Assembly: GCF_002128425.1 (NCBI RefSeq)
Contig: NZ_NESS01000004.1
Span: 186,001-250,000, forward strand
Reading direction: 5' to 3'
DNA from: Gottfriedia acidiceleris
GTDB lineage: Bacteria > Bacillota > Bacilli > Bacillales > Bacillaceae_G
DNA: 64,000 bases
Under the pieces are notes generated by a model. The model was not told the DNA's origin, made no database searches, and saw nothing but the letters and a program-made list of their open reading frames with translations. Both the position numbers and the translations under genes were made by a program. Positions 1 to 8,607 of this stretch are shown here, in pieces; the first letter of the stretch is position 1; each line of letters starts with the position of its first letter.

Positions 1-652
1 TTTTTTCATTTATTACTACACCTAATATTTTGATACAATTTGTTAATTTTTTTTGAGCTAATGCTATTTCTTTATTTTTCGTTCTACCCCACTGTGCAAT
101 TAGTATTAGTCCATCACAATTACTAGCTATAATTTTTGTATCTGCAAATTCAAGTGCGGGTGGGGTATCAATTAGGACTACATCATATTCATCCGTCACC
201 TTATTAATTAAACTTTTTAATGTTGCTAATCCTAATAAATCTGCCGGATTATATGGAACTGGACCACATGGCAATAAATTTAATCCACTAACCTCCGTTT
301 CTACAATTACTTCCTCAAGAATTGTTTTGCCTAATAAGATACTACTTAGCCCTACAAAATTACTCTTATTGAAAGATGTATGTAATGTTGGTCTTCTAAG
401 ATTTGCATCTATTAAAAGAACCTTTTTTCCTAATTGCGCTAATGATATTCCAATGTTAGCAACTGTAGTAGACTTGCCTTCCCCTTGATTCGGAGAAGTT
501 ACAATTAAAGACTGGTTTTCTTGTACCTCCATGGAAGTAAGAAAATTAGTACGAATCGTTCGGTATTCCTCTGATATTTTGCTATTTTTGTACCTCGCTG
601 TTACTAAATTTAAATTAGTTAAGTGAGATAACTTTCTGTTCACTATTCCCAT
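1..652 (-). CDS. CpsD/CapB-family tyrosine-protein kinase, 3' end outside window
   Basis: Bacterial tyrosine kinase (BY-kinase) that with its membrane partner controls exopolysaccharide chain synthesis and phosphorylates proteins such as UDP-glucose dehydrogenase. I translated the reverse strand by hand: about 217 residues are visible and remain open to the window edge. Walker A (SPNQGEGKST) lies near residue 53, Walker A' (LLIDANLRRP) near 79 and Walker B (VVLIDTPPA) near 158, the three-part nucleotide site of the family. The C-terminal tyrosine cluster is not in view. The ATG at 652 overlaps the end of the chain-length gene by about 38 bases, so the two are translationally coupled. It resembles B. 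subtilis YwqD; orthology is inferred. Confidence 0.9.
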   Translation of the reverse strand, partial: MGIVNRKLSHLTNLNLVTARYKNSKISEEYRTIRTNFLTSMEVQENQSLIVTSPNQGEGKSTTVANIGISLAQLGKKVLLIDANLRRPTLHTSFNKSNFVGLSSILLGKTILEEVIVETEVSGLNLLPCGPVPYNPADLLGLATLKSLINKVTDEYDVVLIDTPPALEFADTKIIASNCDGLILIAQWGRTKNKEIALAQKKLTNCIKILGVVINEK

Positions 653-1337
653 ATGTTTCTCCCCTATCTTCACGTCTTATCATTTCGCCCTTCTCAAGAG
701 TTGTATTTCTTTTATTAAATTTTGAAATAATTCCAAAGACTGGGATACCTAATAATAGTTCAGTGTTCTCCTCAGATTTTACCGTATCGTCGAAAAAGTC
801 TAGTAAAAATATAATACCAGCGCCTGAAATAATTCCTACTACAAGGCCAAGTAGAGCTTTCTTTATATAATCATTGTTTGTAGGTTGTTCATTTATTTGA
901 GCATATGAATAAATTTTTGAGTCTTTAAATCCTAAAATTTTTGGTATTTGACTTACGAATACATCAGCTGTTGAATTCGCAATTTGCGCCGCTAAACTAG
1001 GATTCGTATTAACAACTTTTATTTCAACAAGCTGTGATCCTGATACATTTTCAGGAGTTATATTAGTACTTAATTCTTCGGGAGATATACTTAAATCAAG
1101 TTCTCTAACAACGCCCTCTAATAATGTTGGCTCTTTTATCATAACTAAAAGAGTATTCATCATTTCAGGAGTGGTTGCATTTACAATTAGTTTAGAAGAT
1201 GTTTCATATTGAGTCTTTGTAAAATAATAACTATAAACTCCCCCTAATGTAGAAAAGAAGATAGAAAATATCACTAATATCCAAATTCGTTGTTTAATAA
1301 GCTCAAATATCATTTTTACGCTTAACTCGTTTTCCAT
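615..1337 (-). CDS. Wzz/YveK-family polysaccharide chain-length determinant, kinase activator
   Basis: Membrane modulator of capsule or exopolysaccharide synthesis, and activator of the adjacent tyrosine kinase. About 241 residues: an N-terminal membrane segment at about 20-40 (LVIFSIFFSTLGGVYSYY), an extracytoplasmic Wzz domain, and a second membrane segment at about 160-182 (LLGLVVGIISGAGIIFLL) ahead of a short cytoplasmic tail. This is the split-kinase arrangement usual in Firmicutes. I prefer the ATG at 1337 (MENELSV) because GGTGG lies just before it; an in-frame ATG at 1379 has no visible ribosome-binding site. It is first in a reverse-strand operon with the kinase. Likely YwqC-like. 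Confidence 0.88.
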   Translation of the reverse strand: MENELSVKMIFELIKQRIWILVIFSIFFSTLGGVYSYYFTKTQYETSSKLIVNATTPEMMNTLLVMIKEPTLLEGVVRELDLSISPEELSTNITPENVSGSQLVEIKVVNTNPSLAAQIANSTADVFVSQIPKILGFKDSKIYSYAQINEQPTNNDYIKKALLGLVVGIISGAGIIFLLDFFDDTVKSEENTELLLGIPVFGIISKFNKRNTTLEKGEMIRREDRGETYGNSEQKVISLN

Positions 1338-1714
1338 GTTTCCACCACTTTCAACATTTTTGTTCTTATTAAAGAACATCTCAGTAAAAATTTACCATTA
1401 CCTAATTAAATTAGTGCATTTTTCATATGAATATTGTATGTAAACATGATAATTCTTTATAACGAACAAGTCAATCACACTTCCTCTGTTATTGTTTGAT
1501 TTTTTAAAAATTTACAAACTTTATAAATTTATTTACTTTTCATCCATTAATCTACCAATTAAATATATTAAAAATTACTTAATCTAATTCCATTTTTCTT
1601 AACTGAAACCTTCAAAATATATTAAAAATTTTTAACAAAATTTTATTTAAGAGGAAGTGAATTCTCATTAAAGAATATATTTGAGGAAACCATTTGATTT
1701 TAGGAGAGATTACT
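1338..1714. other. AT-rich divergent intergenic region
   Basis: It separates the reverse-strand polysaccharide genes from the forward-strand broken acyltransferase and should hold promoters for both. It is extremely AT-rich and contains two near copies of an 'atattaaaaatt' string, near 1563 and 1619. I could not pick a convincing promoter or operator. Confidence 0.4.
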
Positions 1715-2879
1715 ATGAAAAACCGAATTGAACAATTAGACTCGATTAGTGGAATTGCGGCTTTTTGTGTTTTAGTAAGTCACGCAATTTCATTAATACC
1801 GCTATCAATAATAATAGACAAAGTGCTTAAGGCAACAGGTGCAACCAATGCCCATGGCGCAGTAATGTTATTTTTTGTATTAAGTGGCTTTGTTTTATCA
1901 ATACCCTTCTTTACAAAAAAATAAAGTAGATTATCCCTCGTTTCTCATAAAAAGATTATTTAGAATCTATGTTCCGTACATTATCTCAATTTCACTTGCA
2001 ATTACTTTATCTCAACTATTTATAACGAAGAGTATTACAAATATAAATGGGTATTTGATAGCCAGTGGAAATCTCATCTAACAGGAAAATTAATTATTGA
2101 ACATATCTACTTAATTGGAAATATTCATGCTGATGCATTTAATGGCGTAATCTGGACATTAATCCATGAGCTAAGGATAGCTTTAGTTTTCCCATTTATC
2201 GTACTACTAATTAAACGTGTTAAACTGGAAAATAAGTATACTAATTTGTTTTGTTTTTACTAGTGTGAAAGCACTGGATATAGTATTTAATATAGAGCAA
2301 TCAAATGGATTTCATATCTCATACATTGATACTTTATCATATCTTTCAATCTTTATTATTGGCATTCTTTTCGCTAAACATAGATTGGAACTTGTTAGCT
2401 TTTTCGAAAAACTAAAACTAAAGTATAGAATATTGTTCTTTCTATTTTCTATATTTCTATTTAATTTTTCTGGCCTAGCTATGTATGATATATATGAGGT
2501 AACTAAGCTACGTGCATTTACGGAGTTTTCGTTAATTACTCAAGAATATGGAATGGGCTTAGGTGCAACTGGTCTCTTTATAATAGCAATTGGATCAACA
2601 AAAGTTAAAAAAATTCTAATGTATAGACCTATTCATTTTGTTGGAAAAATTTCTTTTAGCTTATACTTATACCACCCATTAGTTCTATTATATTTTGTTC
2701 ATCTCTTCTATAACATATTTCCTTTATGGATCGTATTCATAATGACAATCGTCTTTTCTATAGCAATCGCTTATATAGCTTGGAGATTCGTCGAGGTTCC
2801 GAGTATGCAATTAGGTAGAAAGGTGGCAAAACGAAAAAATTCGTTTCAATCAAATCAATTATTGACAAAAAATCAATAA
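1715..2879 (+). pseudogene. acyltransferase 3 family (OafA/YrhL-like) gene with three frameshifts
   Basis: Integral membrane O-acyltransferase of the type that acylates polysaccharides or peptidoglycan. The start is supported by TAGGAGAG 7 bases before the ATG at 1715. The N-terminus (RIEQLDSISGIAAFCVLVSH) and C-terminus (SFSLYLYHPLVLLYF, RFVEVP) are typical of the family, but the frame changes three times. The first change is at a run of seven A at 1915-1921, the second near 2070-2080 and the third near 2215-2235. Joining the pieces gives one continuous family member of roughly 385 residues. As the sequence stands no full protein can be made. Real decay, a sequencing error at the A7 run, or phase variation there cannot be separated. 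It lies next to the exopolysaccharide genes, where such an enzyme would make sense. Confidence 0.85.
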
Positions 2880-2919
2880 ATAGATTTTTAGTAAAGTAAT
2901 TAATACTTACCGGAATAAA

Positions 2920-2958
2920 GAGTAAAAACCACTTCAAAAATGAAGTGGTTTTTACTCT
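2920..2958. terminator. bidirectional intrinsic terminator
   Basis: A perfect stem of about 16 bp (agtaaaaaccacttc paired with gaagtggtttttact), with A-rich and T-rich flanks, lies between convergent genes. It can stop the acyltransferase transcript and the signal peptidase transcript. The signal peptidase stop codon at 2952 lies inside the stem. Confidence 0.85.
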
Positions 2959-3467
2959 TTTTTATTAATCAACTTTAACCCATATGATATAAGAATTAAC
3001 CCTAAAATAGTTAATAGTAAAGATATACTAAAGCTCTTATGAATCTGTTTTAAAAAATATCCTACTATTGGAAGCTTAACTCCGCTATATACCGAAACAA
3101 TACTCTCTTTCTCAATAATCCAGGGGTCTTGAATCGGGTTTGCGTCACCCTTTGTTCGATATACTAATTGTCCATTTTCATTAATAACCTCATTTATTCG
3201 ATGTGTTACAAGGATATCTTCATTATATGGCATTTTGAAAGTAATAATATCTCCTAAACTAAGTTTCGTTTCACTAGTAATATCTTTTACAATTATTATT
3301 GATCCCTTTGGAAGTGTTGGCTCCATCGAGCCTGATAACACATAGTAAACTTGATGGCCAAAAAACGTTGGAGGTTTTCCTTCTATCTTACTTTGTATTA
3401 TCTTATATCCTAAAATTAGCAGTATGATAACTAGTAGAATATTTATAAATCTACCAAATACTCTCAT
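2952..3467 (-). CDS. sipW: signal peptidase I, SipW (ER-type) family
   Basis: Membrane peptidase that removes signal peptides at the outer face of the membrane. An N-terminal membrane anchor is followed by the nucleophile motif SGSMEPT and then GDIITF, VTHRI and KGDANPIQDP; a second membrane segment lies near the C-terminus (SLLLTILGLILISYGL). The usual catalytic lysine position is occupied by the histidine of VTHRI. That marks the archaeal/ER-type Ser-His enzyme represented by SipW rather than SipS. In B. subtilis SipW processes the biofilm proteins TasA and TapA, but no such substrate gene is visible here. I prefer ATG 3467, just after AGAAGG, over ATG 3497, though the spacing is short. Confidence 0.87.
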   Translation of the reverse strand: MRVFGRFINILLVIILLILGYKIIQSKIEGKPPTFFGHQVYYVLSGSMEPTLPKGSIIIVKDITSETKLSLGDIITFKMPYNEDILVTHRINEVINENGQLVYRTKGDANPIQDPWIIEKESIVSVYSGVKLPIVGYFLKQIHKSFSISLLLTILGLILISYGLKLINKKE

Positions 3468-3768
3468 TATCCTTCTTCTTTCTACTAAAGACCGCATTCT
3501 TAATGCAGCTATTAAACTTAATCACTTCCTGTCCTATTATCTTATGCTCAGGCTATCAACTTGTTCCCCGTTATGTAAAAATAGACCACCCCAAAAAAAG
3601 TGTTTAGCATAGATTAGCTAAACACTTTTTCTATTCTAACTTAACTTATGTTCTCTTCTCTGAACTTTTTAAGCAATGTTCTTAAAAAAAATTCATTCAT
3701 AATTCAGGTTATATTTAACCATTTTATGGGAATTCTACTTCTATCTTATATTGAAAGGAAGCTACTAA
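3468..3768. other. intergenic region between sipW and the haemoglobin gene
   Basis: About 300 bases between divergent genes. Apart from a hairpin terminator at 3592-3632 I see no coding signal. The terminator has no evident gene feeding it from either side, so it may end a small transcript or be a relic. Confidence 0.35.
3592..3632. terminator. orphan hairpin terminator
   Basis: Stem aaaaagtgtttagc / gctaaacacttttt with an 8-base loop, symmetric and with T-rich tails on both strands. Neither neighbouring gene reads into it, since sipW and the haemoglobin gene diverge from this region. Confidence 0.6.
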
Positions 3769-4131
3769 ATGGAGCAAACTATTTATGAAAAATATGGTGG
3801 AGAAGAAACAGTTGGAAAAGTAGTCGATTATTTTTATGATGAACTGGTACTAAAAGATGAAACAGTCAATCATTTCTTTGAAAAAACAGATATGGATAAG
3901 CAACGCCGTCATCAAACAAAATTTATTAGCTTTGCTTTAGGGGGACCTAACAAGTATACTGGTAAATCCATGTCAAAAGCTCATGAGGGAATGAATATCC
4001 AGCCTGAGCATTTTAATGCAATTGCAACCCACCTCCATGATGCACTGGCTCACTTTGGAGTAAGCGAGGCAGACATTGATCAAGCCTTAACGAAGGTCGA
4101 ATCACTTAGAGATGACATACAATATAAATAA
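3769..4131 (+). CDS. group I truncated haemoglobin
   Basis: Small haem protein (120 residues, the usual length) that binds oxygen or nitric oxide, often linked to NO detoxification. Visible features are the N-terminal helix with YEKYGGEETVGKVVDYFY, the FALGGP turn, and the proximal histidine context AHEGMNIQPEHF near residue 76. This fits the group I (GlbN) type better than the group II YjbI type of B. subtilis. The start follows GAAAGGA. It is monocistronic and convergent with the lipase-like gene; a weak bulged hairpin lies at about 4145-4173 after its stop. Its role in this organism is not shown by context. Confidence 0.9.
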   Translation: MEQTIYEKYGGEETVGKVVDYFYDELVLKDETVNHFFEKTDMDKQRRHQTKFISFALGGPNKYTGKSMSKAHEGMNIQPEHFNAIATHLHDALAHFGVSEADIDQALTKVESLRDDIQYK

Positions 4132-4187
4132 TAATTTCATTAAGAAAGCTACTACTTATACAGGTAGAGCTTTCAAATTGTTCGATT

Positions 4188-5108
4188 TTATTTCCAAAAC
4201 GCACTTTCAAACTCAACCAAATCGTGATATGGGTATAAAGGTTTCAATAATCTTGCTTTTGTCCATAGATCTGTTGTTTTATCTAAAGCAGCTAAAGACG
4301 TTTTATAATTCTCATCAACTGTAATATATTTTACATTACCAATATGCTTGAGTGAGTATCCAGTTATTTGTTTAAAGAAGGTTTTATTGGCGTAGTCCAA
4401 TGGGTCACCTTTAACAATATAGTTTGTAAATAGTGGTTTAAAAGCTATTTGGACTTTTTGTGACTTTGCATGAAGTTTTTTCGAACCATCATCTAATAGT
4501 ACACCTAATGAGTTAAATGTAACGCCCTGTACAAATAGATGATTTTTCAATTTTTTATCATTTTTAAGTTGGTAACCTACATATTGGGCCAAATAACCTC
4601 CAAAGGAATGACCAGTAACATACACACTTGAATGTTTGTTCTCTTTTTTATTTAATATCGATGTAACCCATTCATATGCTTGCTGAGCTTGTTGATCTAC
4701 GACAACGGGCGAACCATTCTCTGGAGTTTCAAATTCGACTAATCTTTGATAAATATCTTGTAAGTTGATTTTCTTTAGTCCACTAAATGCAAATAGTAAA
4801 CTATTGTTTTTATTGTTTTTTAATGCAATTGCTGAAAATCCAATATTACCAGATGTCATCGAAACAAGCCCATAATCACTAAGATTTTTATGAACTTGAG
4901 TAAGTAATGGATCAACAATCCCTTTATGTTCTCTTAAGCTTTTACCTATTTCTTTATTTATAAATGCTTCATAAGAAAGTTCGGATGCTGCTAGTAATAC
5001 GCCATCAGGAAGTTTTTCTAGCTCTCTTTGCTCTTGTTGGCTACATCCGGTGGTCGTTGTGAAAAAAGTAAGTACTGTAACGATAAAAATAACTACACGA
5101 AAATTCAT
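4188..5108 (-). CDS. lipase-like alpha/beta hydrolase lipoprotein
   Basis: 306 residues. A signal peptide ends in a lipobox (TTTTGC, cysteine at 22), so the protein should be anchored to the outer face of the membrane. The nucleophile elbow GHSFGG lies near residue 167 and is followed by YLAQYVGYQL, as in class 3 lipases and related alpha/beta hydrolases. The rest is poorly conserved, so substrate and true activity (lipid, ester, or polysaccharide-linked) are unknown. The start is well supported by AAAGGAGG upstream of ATG 5108. It is transcribed away from the CarD-like gene, with a shared promoter region of about 200 bases. Confidence 0.8.
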   Translation of the reverse strand: MNFRVVIFIVTVLTFFTTTTGCSQQEQRELEKLPDGVLLAASELSYEAFINKEIGKSLREHKGIVDPLLTQVHKNLSDYGLVSMTSGNIGFSAIALKNNKNNSLLFAFSGLKKINLQDIYQRLVEFETPENGSPVVVDQQAQQAYEWVTSILNKKENKHSSVYVTGHSFGGYLAQYVGYQLKNDKKLKNHLFVQGVTFNSLGVLLDDGSKKLHAKSQKVQIAFKPLFTNYIVKGDPLDYANKTFFKQITGYSLKHIGNVKYITVDENYKTSLAALDKTTDLWTKARLLKPLYPYHDLVEFESAFWK

Positions 5109-5310
5109 TAGTAACCTAACCTCCTTTCGACAGTCTCTCTCTTCATATTATGTCCATGACCATATGACATGTTCATCTTTTCCCCAAAAAAGCAAAAAAA
5201 TATACATAAAATTATTGACAGTTTTATTTTACAAATGTTATCATATAAATTTTGATATTTCATTTATTAATGTTATACTTAACTTATAAGAATTTTCGGA
5301 GGTGGGTACA

Positions 5311-5787
5311 TTGTTCAAAATTGGCGATCAAATTATTTACCCAATGCAGGGAGCTGCAGTAATTGATTCCATCGAAGAGAAAGTTATACAAGGTGTAACA
5401 CAACAGTACTACATAATCAACATACCATCCAGTAATTTAAAATTGATGGTCCCTCAAGGGAATGTTTCAAACACGAAAATTCGTTTAGTCGAAGACAGTG
5501 AACATTTAAGTAATGTATTAGATGATTTTTCAAATGGTCTTCCCGACGATTCCTTATCTTGGAAACAAAAATATGATTTAAACATGAAAAAATTAAAGTC
5601 TGGCGAATTACTCGCTGGTGCTCAAGTTGTACGTGATCTAACGCTTCAAAGTAGAGAGAAACCTTTAAATCCAAGTGAAAGAGAAATGCTCGACACAGCC
5701 AAACGAATGTTTGTTGGCGAACTTAGCTTAATTAAAGGCATATCGCAGCTTGAGGCAACCGAGTTAATTGATTCTGCATTAAAATAA
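5311..5787 (+). CDS. CarD/CdnL/TRCF-domain transcription regulator
   Basis: About 158 residues. The N-terminal CarD/TRCF RNA-polymerase interaction domain (FKIGDQIIYPMQGAAVI, residues 1-60) is followed by a helical C-terminal domain (DLTLQSREKPLNPSEREMLD, then a KRMFVGEL segment). Family members bind the RNA polymerase beta subunit and stabilise open promoter complexes; B. subtilis YdeB is the comparable protein. The chosen start is TTG 5311, preceded by GGAGGTG with 6 bases of spacing; an upstream GTG at 5302 overlaps that ribosome-binding site. Its spacing from neighbours suggests a single-gene unit ending at the hairpin at 5801-5841. Confidence 0.85.
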   Translation: MFKIGDQIIYPMQGAAVIDSIEEKVIQGVTQQYYIINIPSSNLKLMVPQGNVSNTKIRLVEDSEHLSNVLDDFSNGLPDDSLSWKQKYDLNMKKLKSGELLAGAQVVRDLTLQSREKPLNPSEREMLDTAKRMFVGELSLIKGISQLEATELIDSALK

Positions 5788-5800
5788 AAATGTATTTAAG

Positions 5801-5841
5801 AAAAAGAGCTTACTTAAGCTCTTTTTTTAAGCTCTTTTTTT
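5801..5841 (+). terminator. terminator of the CarD-like gene
   Basis: Stem aaaaagagct / agctcttttt with a T tract, followed by a second copy of aagctcttttttt, which makes a doubled terminator tail. Confidence 0.75.
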
Positions 5842-5911
5842 GTTGATTAATTTTAATCGTTACTATCTTGAATAAGCCGACGCTCAACCACTCCGCTTTC
5901 CCAAACAAAAT

Positions 5912-5943
5912 AAAAAAGACTGCTAACAAATATGCTAGCAGCC
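5912..5943 (-). terminator. terminator of the cold-shock gene
   Basis: On the reverse strand the stem CTGCTAGC / GTTAGCAG is followed by TTTTTTATTTT, directly after the csp stop codon. Confidence 0.8.
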
Positions 5944-5966
5944 CTTTATTCACTCAGAAGTGAAAA

Positions 5967-6167
5967 TTATAATTTAACTACGTTTTCAGCTTGAGCGCCA
6001 CGGTTACCTTGAGTGATCTCAAAGCTTACTTTTTGGCCTTCTTCAAGAGATTTGAAACCTTCGCCTTGGATAGCTGAGAAATGTACGAATACATCGTCTC
6101 CACCTTCAACAGCGATGAATCCGAAACCTTTTTCTGCATTAAACCATTTAACTGTACCTGTGTTCAT
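5967..6167 (-). CDS. cold-shock protein, CspA/CspB family
   Basis: 66-residue single-domain nucleic-acid chaperone that melts RNA secondary structure at low temperature. The RNA-binding motifs KGFGFI and VFVHF are both intact, and the length is standard. The start is ATG 6167 (MNTGTVKWF), placed by TGGAGG 8 bases upstream, and not the in-frame ATG at 6182. The intergenic region upstream leaves room for the long 5' leader typical of csp genes. A TATAAT-like -10 on the reverse strand at 6302-6307 would give a leader of about 130 bases. Which Csp paralogue this is cannot be decided. Confidence 0.95.
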   Translation of the reverse strand: MNTGTVKWFNAEKGFGFIAVEGGDDVFVHFSAIQGEGFKSLEEGQKVSFEITQGNRGAQAENVVKL

Positions 6168-6400
6168 TGTACGAACCTCCATTTATTCCTGTTTTTTTAC
6201 ACTTAATGAGTATTGTTAAGAAAAAATACACACATTAGAACAGGATGAAAATTCGTCCCTTTTAACACATGAATTGAATTAACCAATATATTAAGTATGT
6301 CATTATAATAACACAGAATGAAATGAAAAACAAATTGCGCACGAAGAATAATTAAATTTAATTAATTTAATATAAAAAATGAACTTATTTTTACTTTTCG
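6168..6400 (-). promoter_or_regulatory. putative csp promoter and long leader
   Basis: AT-rich region upstream of the cold-shock gene with TATAAT on the reverse strand at 6302-6307. No clear -35 box at ideal spacing was found. Long structured leaders are usual for csp mRNAs; here that is inferred only from length. Confidence 0.35.
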
Positions 6401-6588
6401 TTAGCAAGTATTTATTAATCCAACTGGTAAGTTCTTCTGCATAAAGCCAATGACATAACTATCTGGAACTGGTTTTTTCCTTACAAATGGAGAAATTCCA
6501 ATAAGATTCTGGTCTTTTTTTCAGCATCATACTTACCTTTATATCCACTGCCTCCGCCTTTTGCTGCAACAATCAATAGCCAATCCAT
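6401..6588 (-). pseudogene. short unidentified gene remnant with a homopolymer frameshift
   Basis: The reverse strand encodes MDWLLIVAAKGGGSGYKG near its start. If one base is added to the run of seven T (plus strand 6515-6521), it continues as DQNLIGISPFVRKKPVPDSY and ends VGLINTC, about 62 residues in all. Without that base the frame stops after about 36 codons. The composition looks protein-like and both halves join at one point, so I think it is a broken gene or the end of one. I do not recognise the family, and no ribosome-binding site precedes the ATG. Confidence 0.4.
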
Positions 6589-6720
6589 AGACGAATTCTA
6601 CAAAAATCTAAAGAATTTTTTTAAAAAATCATTCCTTTCTTTTTAAATTTCGTATGTTTTTATATATTTTGGTTGAAACTATGAGGATTTTACATATAAA
6701 AAGATTGATGTGTTGAATTT

Positions 6721-6880
6721 ATTGCGATTTGGTGCTTTTTTATTGCGATTCTCGAAATATAATTGCGATTCACCTTTTTTATTTGCGTTCCTAAGTTTTA
6801 TAGCGATTTACCTTTTTATTTACTATTCCTTAATTTTAATGCGATTCCAAAACCTTAACTACGACTAAATAAAACAATCT
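6721..6880 (+). repeat. degenerate array, 20-bp period, TTGCGATT core (array 1)
   Basis: About eight units recur at spacings of 18-21 bases: cores at 6724, 6745, 6765, 6785, 6803, about 6822, 6841 and 6861. The unit is roughly TATTGCGATT followed by a variable stretch and TTTT. The array lies just upstream of ywqB. A closely related array occurs at 47821-48050. It is non-coding, since frames are broken, and units are contiguous with no unique spacers. Confidence 0.75.
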
Positions 6881-6975
6881 AGGTCAACTTTCACTTTTTC
6901 CCTTTTCGGCTATGTGTATCGTATTTGTTTAGGGTATAATTACCAATAAGAATGTTTCGAGTAAGGAGGCATCGA

Positions 6976-8607
6976 ATGCTTCAGCGTGATTTAAGTAAAG
7001 ATATTATTTATGAACTTTCATATTCACTTTTTTCAAAGCTTTCTCCCCAAAATACTAGGGATGCGGAGCTTGTCGAAGCTGGCCTGCAGTTGTATCGAAT
7101 GGGTCAAGTATATAATGTATCGGTTCGCGAAGGTCGACTTGTTGGTGTTGTCGAAGAAGGCGATCATATTCATTTACCAATTTTACATATTGAAAACCAT
7201 GATCAAAATGGATGTGATTGCTACGAAGCTCCACCATGCCAACATCAAATTGCACTACTTTGCTATGCTGCCGCTTCATTTTCTTTAGTCGGAGATATAA
7301 TGAGGAAGTTTAAGCAGTCTTCTTTAAAAAGTATCCCAAATATCATGACTGGTCGCCAACTGCTAGATCAAATGAGTATGTTTGAGCAGGATCGACCGAA
7401 AGAGACAGTGGCGTTGTTTGAGAAAAAGTATGAGGAGTATATTGAACAGCAAAGGACGTCATTTTACCAGGATGTTTATTTTGTTTATCCATTATATGAA
7501 CGGTTTTATCATGGATTATTGAATCAACAACCACGTCAAGAAAAAGAAAAGCTTCAATACCAGTTACTTGCGTCAATTTTTACAATGAATAAAATGGTCG
7601 GACAAATAGAAATTCAAAGTACAGTATACGACAATGCGCATTTACCGCGCGAAATGACAATGTTAGAAAATCAAATTGAAGCAGTTAGTAGGCAATTACA
7701 TAATCTAACTGGAGGTTCAGTTTCTACTCAGTATGAAGAGGTTCTTCGTGAGCAGTTGCAAGCTCTTTTATTAGAAAGAAATCTTTGTTTAATTCCTCGA
7801 TATAACTCTTTTCGTCATGTTTATAAAGAGCTATTAAATAATCCAAAGATTTTATATAAGGATTTAGAAACTTTATCAAAGGTTGAGGACAATTATTATG
7901 CGAATTTAGGAAAAGCTCATCTATATTATTTATTAAAAGAAGATGAAACAATGTTGTCCATTATAAAGCAATACAGCAATAATGAACGTACTCTTTATTG
8001 CTATACTTACTGGATAGAAATTCTTCGAAAAAACAATGAAACAGAACGTCTAACATTATTTTTGCCATTATATTACGAGATGCTTTTACACTTTTTAAAA
8101 AATGGCGATGATGAATATGCAAAAACTACTTTTGCGAAACATTTCCTTACTAATTATGAGTATAATAGTTTTTACATTAATGAAACAGCTGGTCTAGAAG
8201 TAGTTTATCAAGCATTACTTCCATATAGTGTGATGCAGTATACTGATTACTTAATGCATAATCGAGAATATAATCGATGGGCTGAGTTGCAAATGTACTT
8301 ATATTCTTACAATCCTGATTACATTGATAAACATGATCTTCAGGAGGTACATAAGTACTCACCTCAATCTGTATTACCTATATATCACCACTTAGTTCTT
8401 TATTACATTGAATTAAAAGGCCGAGCAAACTATAAAATAGCTGTTCGATATTTAAAAAAACTAAGAACAAATTATAAAAAATTAAAGCGTATGAATGAGT
8501 GGGAAGACTATATTCAATATGTTGAATCTCAATTTATTCGTTTACGTGCACTTCAAGAGGAATTAAAGAAAGGAAAATTAGTCAATGAAGCGACTAGCAA
8601 ATCTTAG
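6976..8607 (+). CDS. ywqB: SWIM zinc-finger protein, YwqB-like
   Basis: About 543 residues. A SWIM zinc-binding motif near residues 80-92 reads CDCYEAPPCQH (CxC...CxH), the signature of this family. The rest is helical, with many paired basic and aromatic residues and no catalytic motif I recognise. SWIM proteins are usually found next to SNF2 helicases, as here: the helicase start overlaps this gene's end by 23 bases. The pair is adjacent in B. subtilis too (ywqB-ywqA), and a joint role in DNA repair or remodelling is inferred from that linkage. The start ATG 6976 is set by AAGGAGG; the in-frame ATG 6952 lies upstream of that site. Confidence 0.85.
   Translation: MLQRDLSKDIIYELSYSLFSKLSPQNTRDAELVEAGLQLYRMGQVYNVSVREGRLVGVVEEGDHIHLPILHIENHDQNGCDCYEAPPCQHQIALLCYAAASFSLVGDIMRKFKQSSLKSIPNIMTGRQLLDQMSMFEQDRPKETVALFEKKYEEYIEQQRTSFYQDVYFVYPLYERFYHGLLNQQPRQEKEKLQYQLLASIFTMNKMVGQIEIQSTVYDNAHLPREMTMLENQIEAVSRQLHNLTGGSVSTQYEEVLREQLQALLLERNLCLIPRYNSFRHVYKELLNNPKILYKDLETLSKVEDNYYANLGKAHLYYLLKEDETMLSIIKQYSNNERTLYCYTYWIEILRKNNETERLTLFLPLYYEMLLHFLKNGDDEYAKTTFAKHFLTNYEYNSFYINETAGLEVVYQALLPYSVMQYTDYLMHNREYNRWAELQMYLYSYNPDYIDKHDLQEVHKYSPQSVLPIYHHLVLYYIELKGRANYKIAVRYLKKLRTNYKKLKRMNEWEDYIQYVESQFIRLRALQEELKKGKLVNEATSKS

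Noticed and set aside
2217-2879. Stand-alone acyltransferase gene
   Set aside because: The N-terminal third lies in two other frames just upstream, so this is the C-terminal part of one broken gene.
6721-6880. CRISPR array
   Set aside because: Repeats are contiguous 20-mers without unique 30-40 base spacers and there are no cas genes anywhere in the window.
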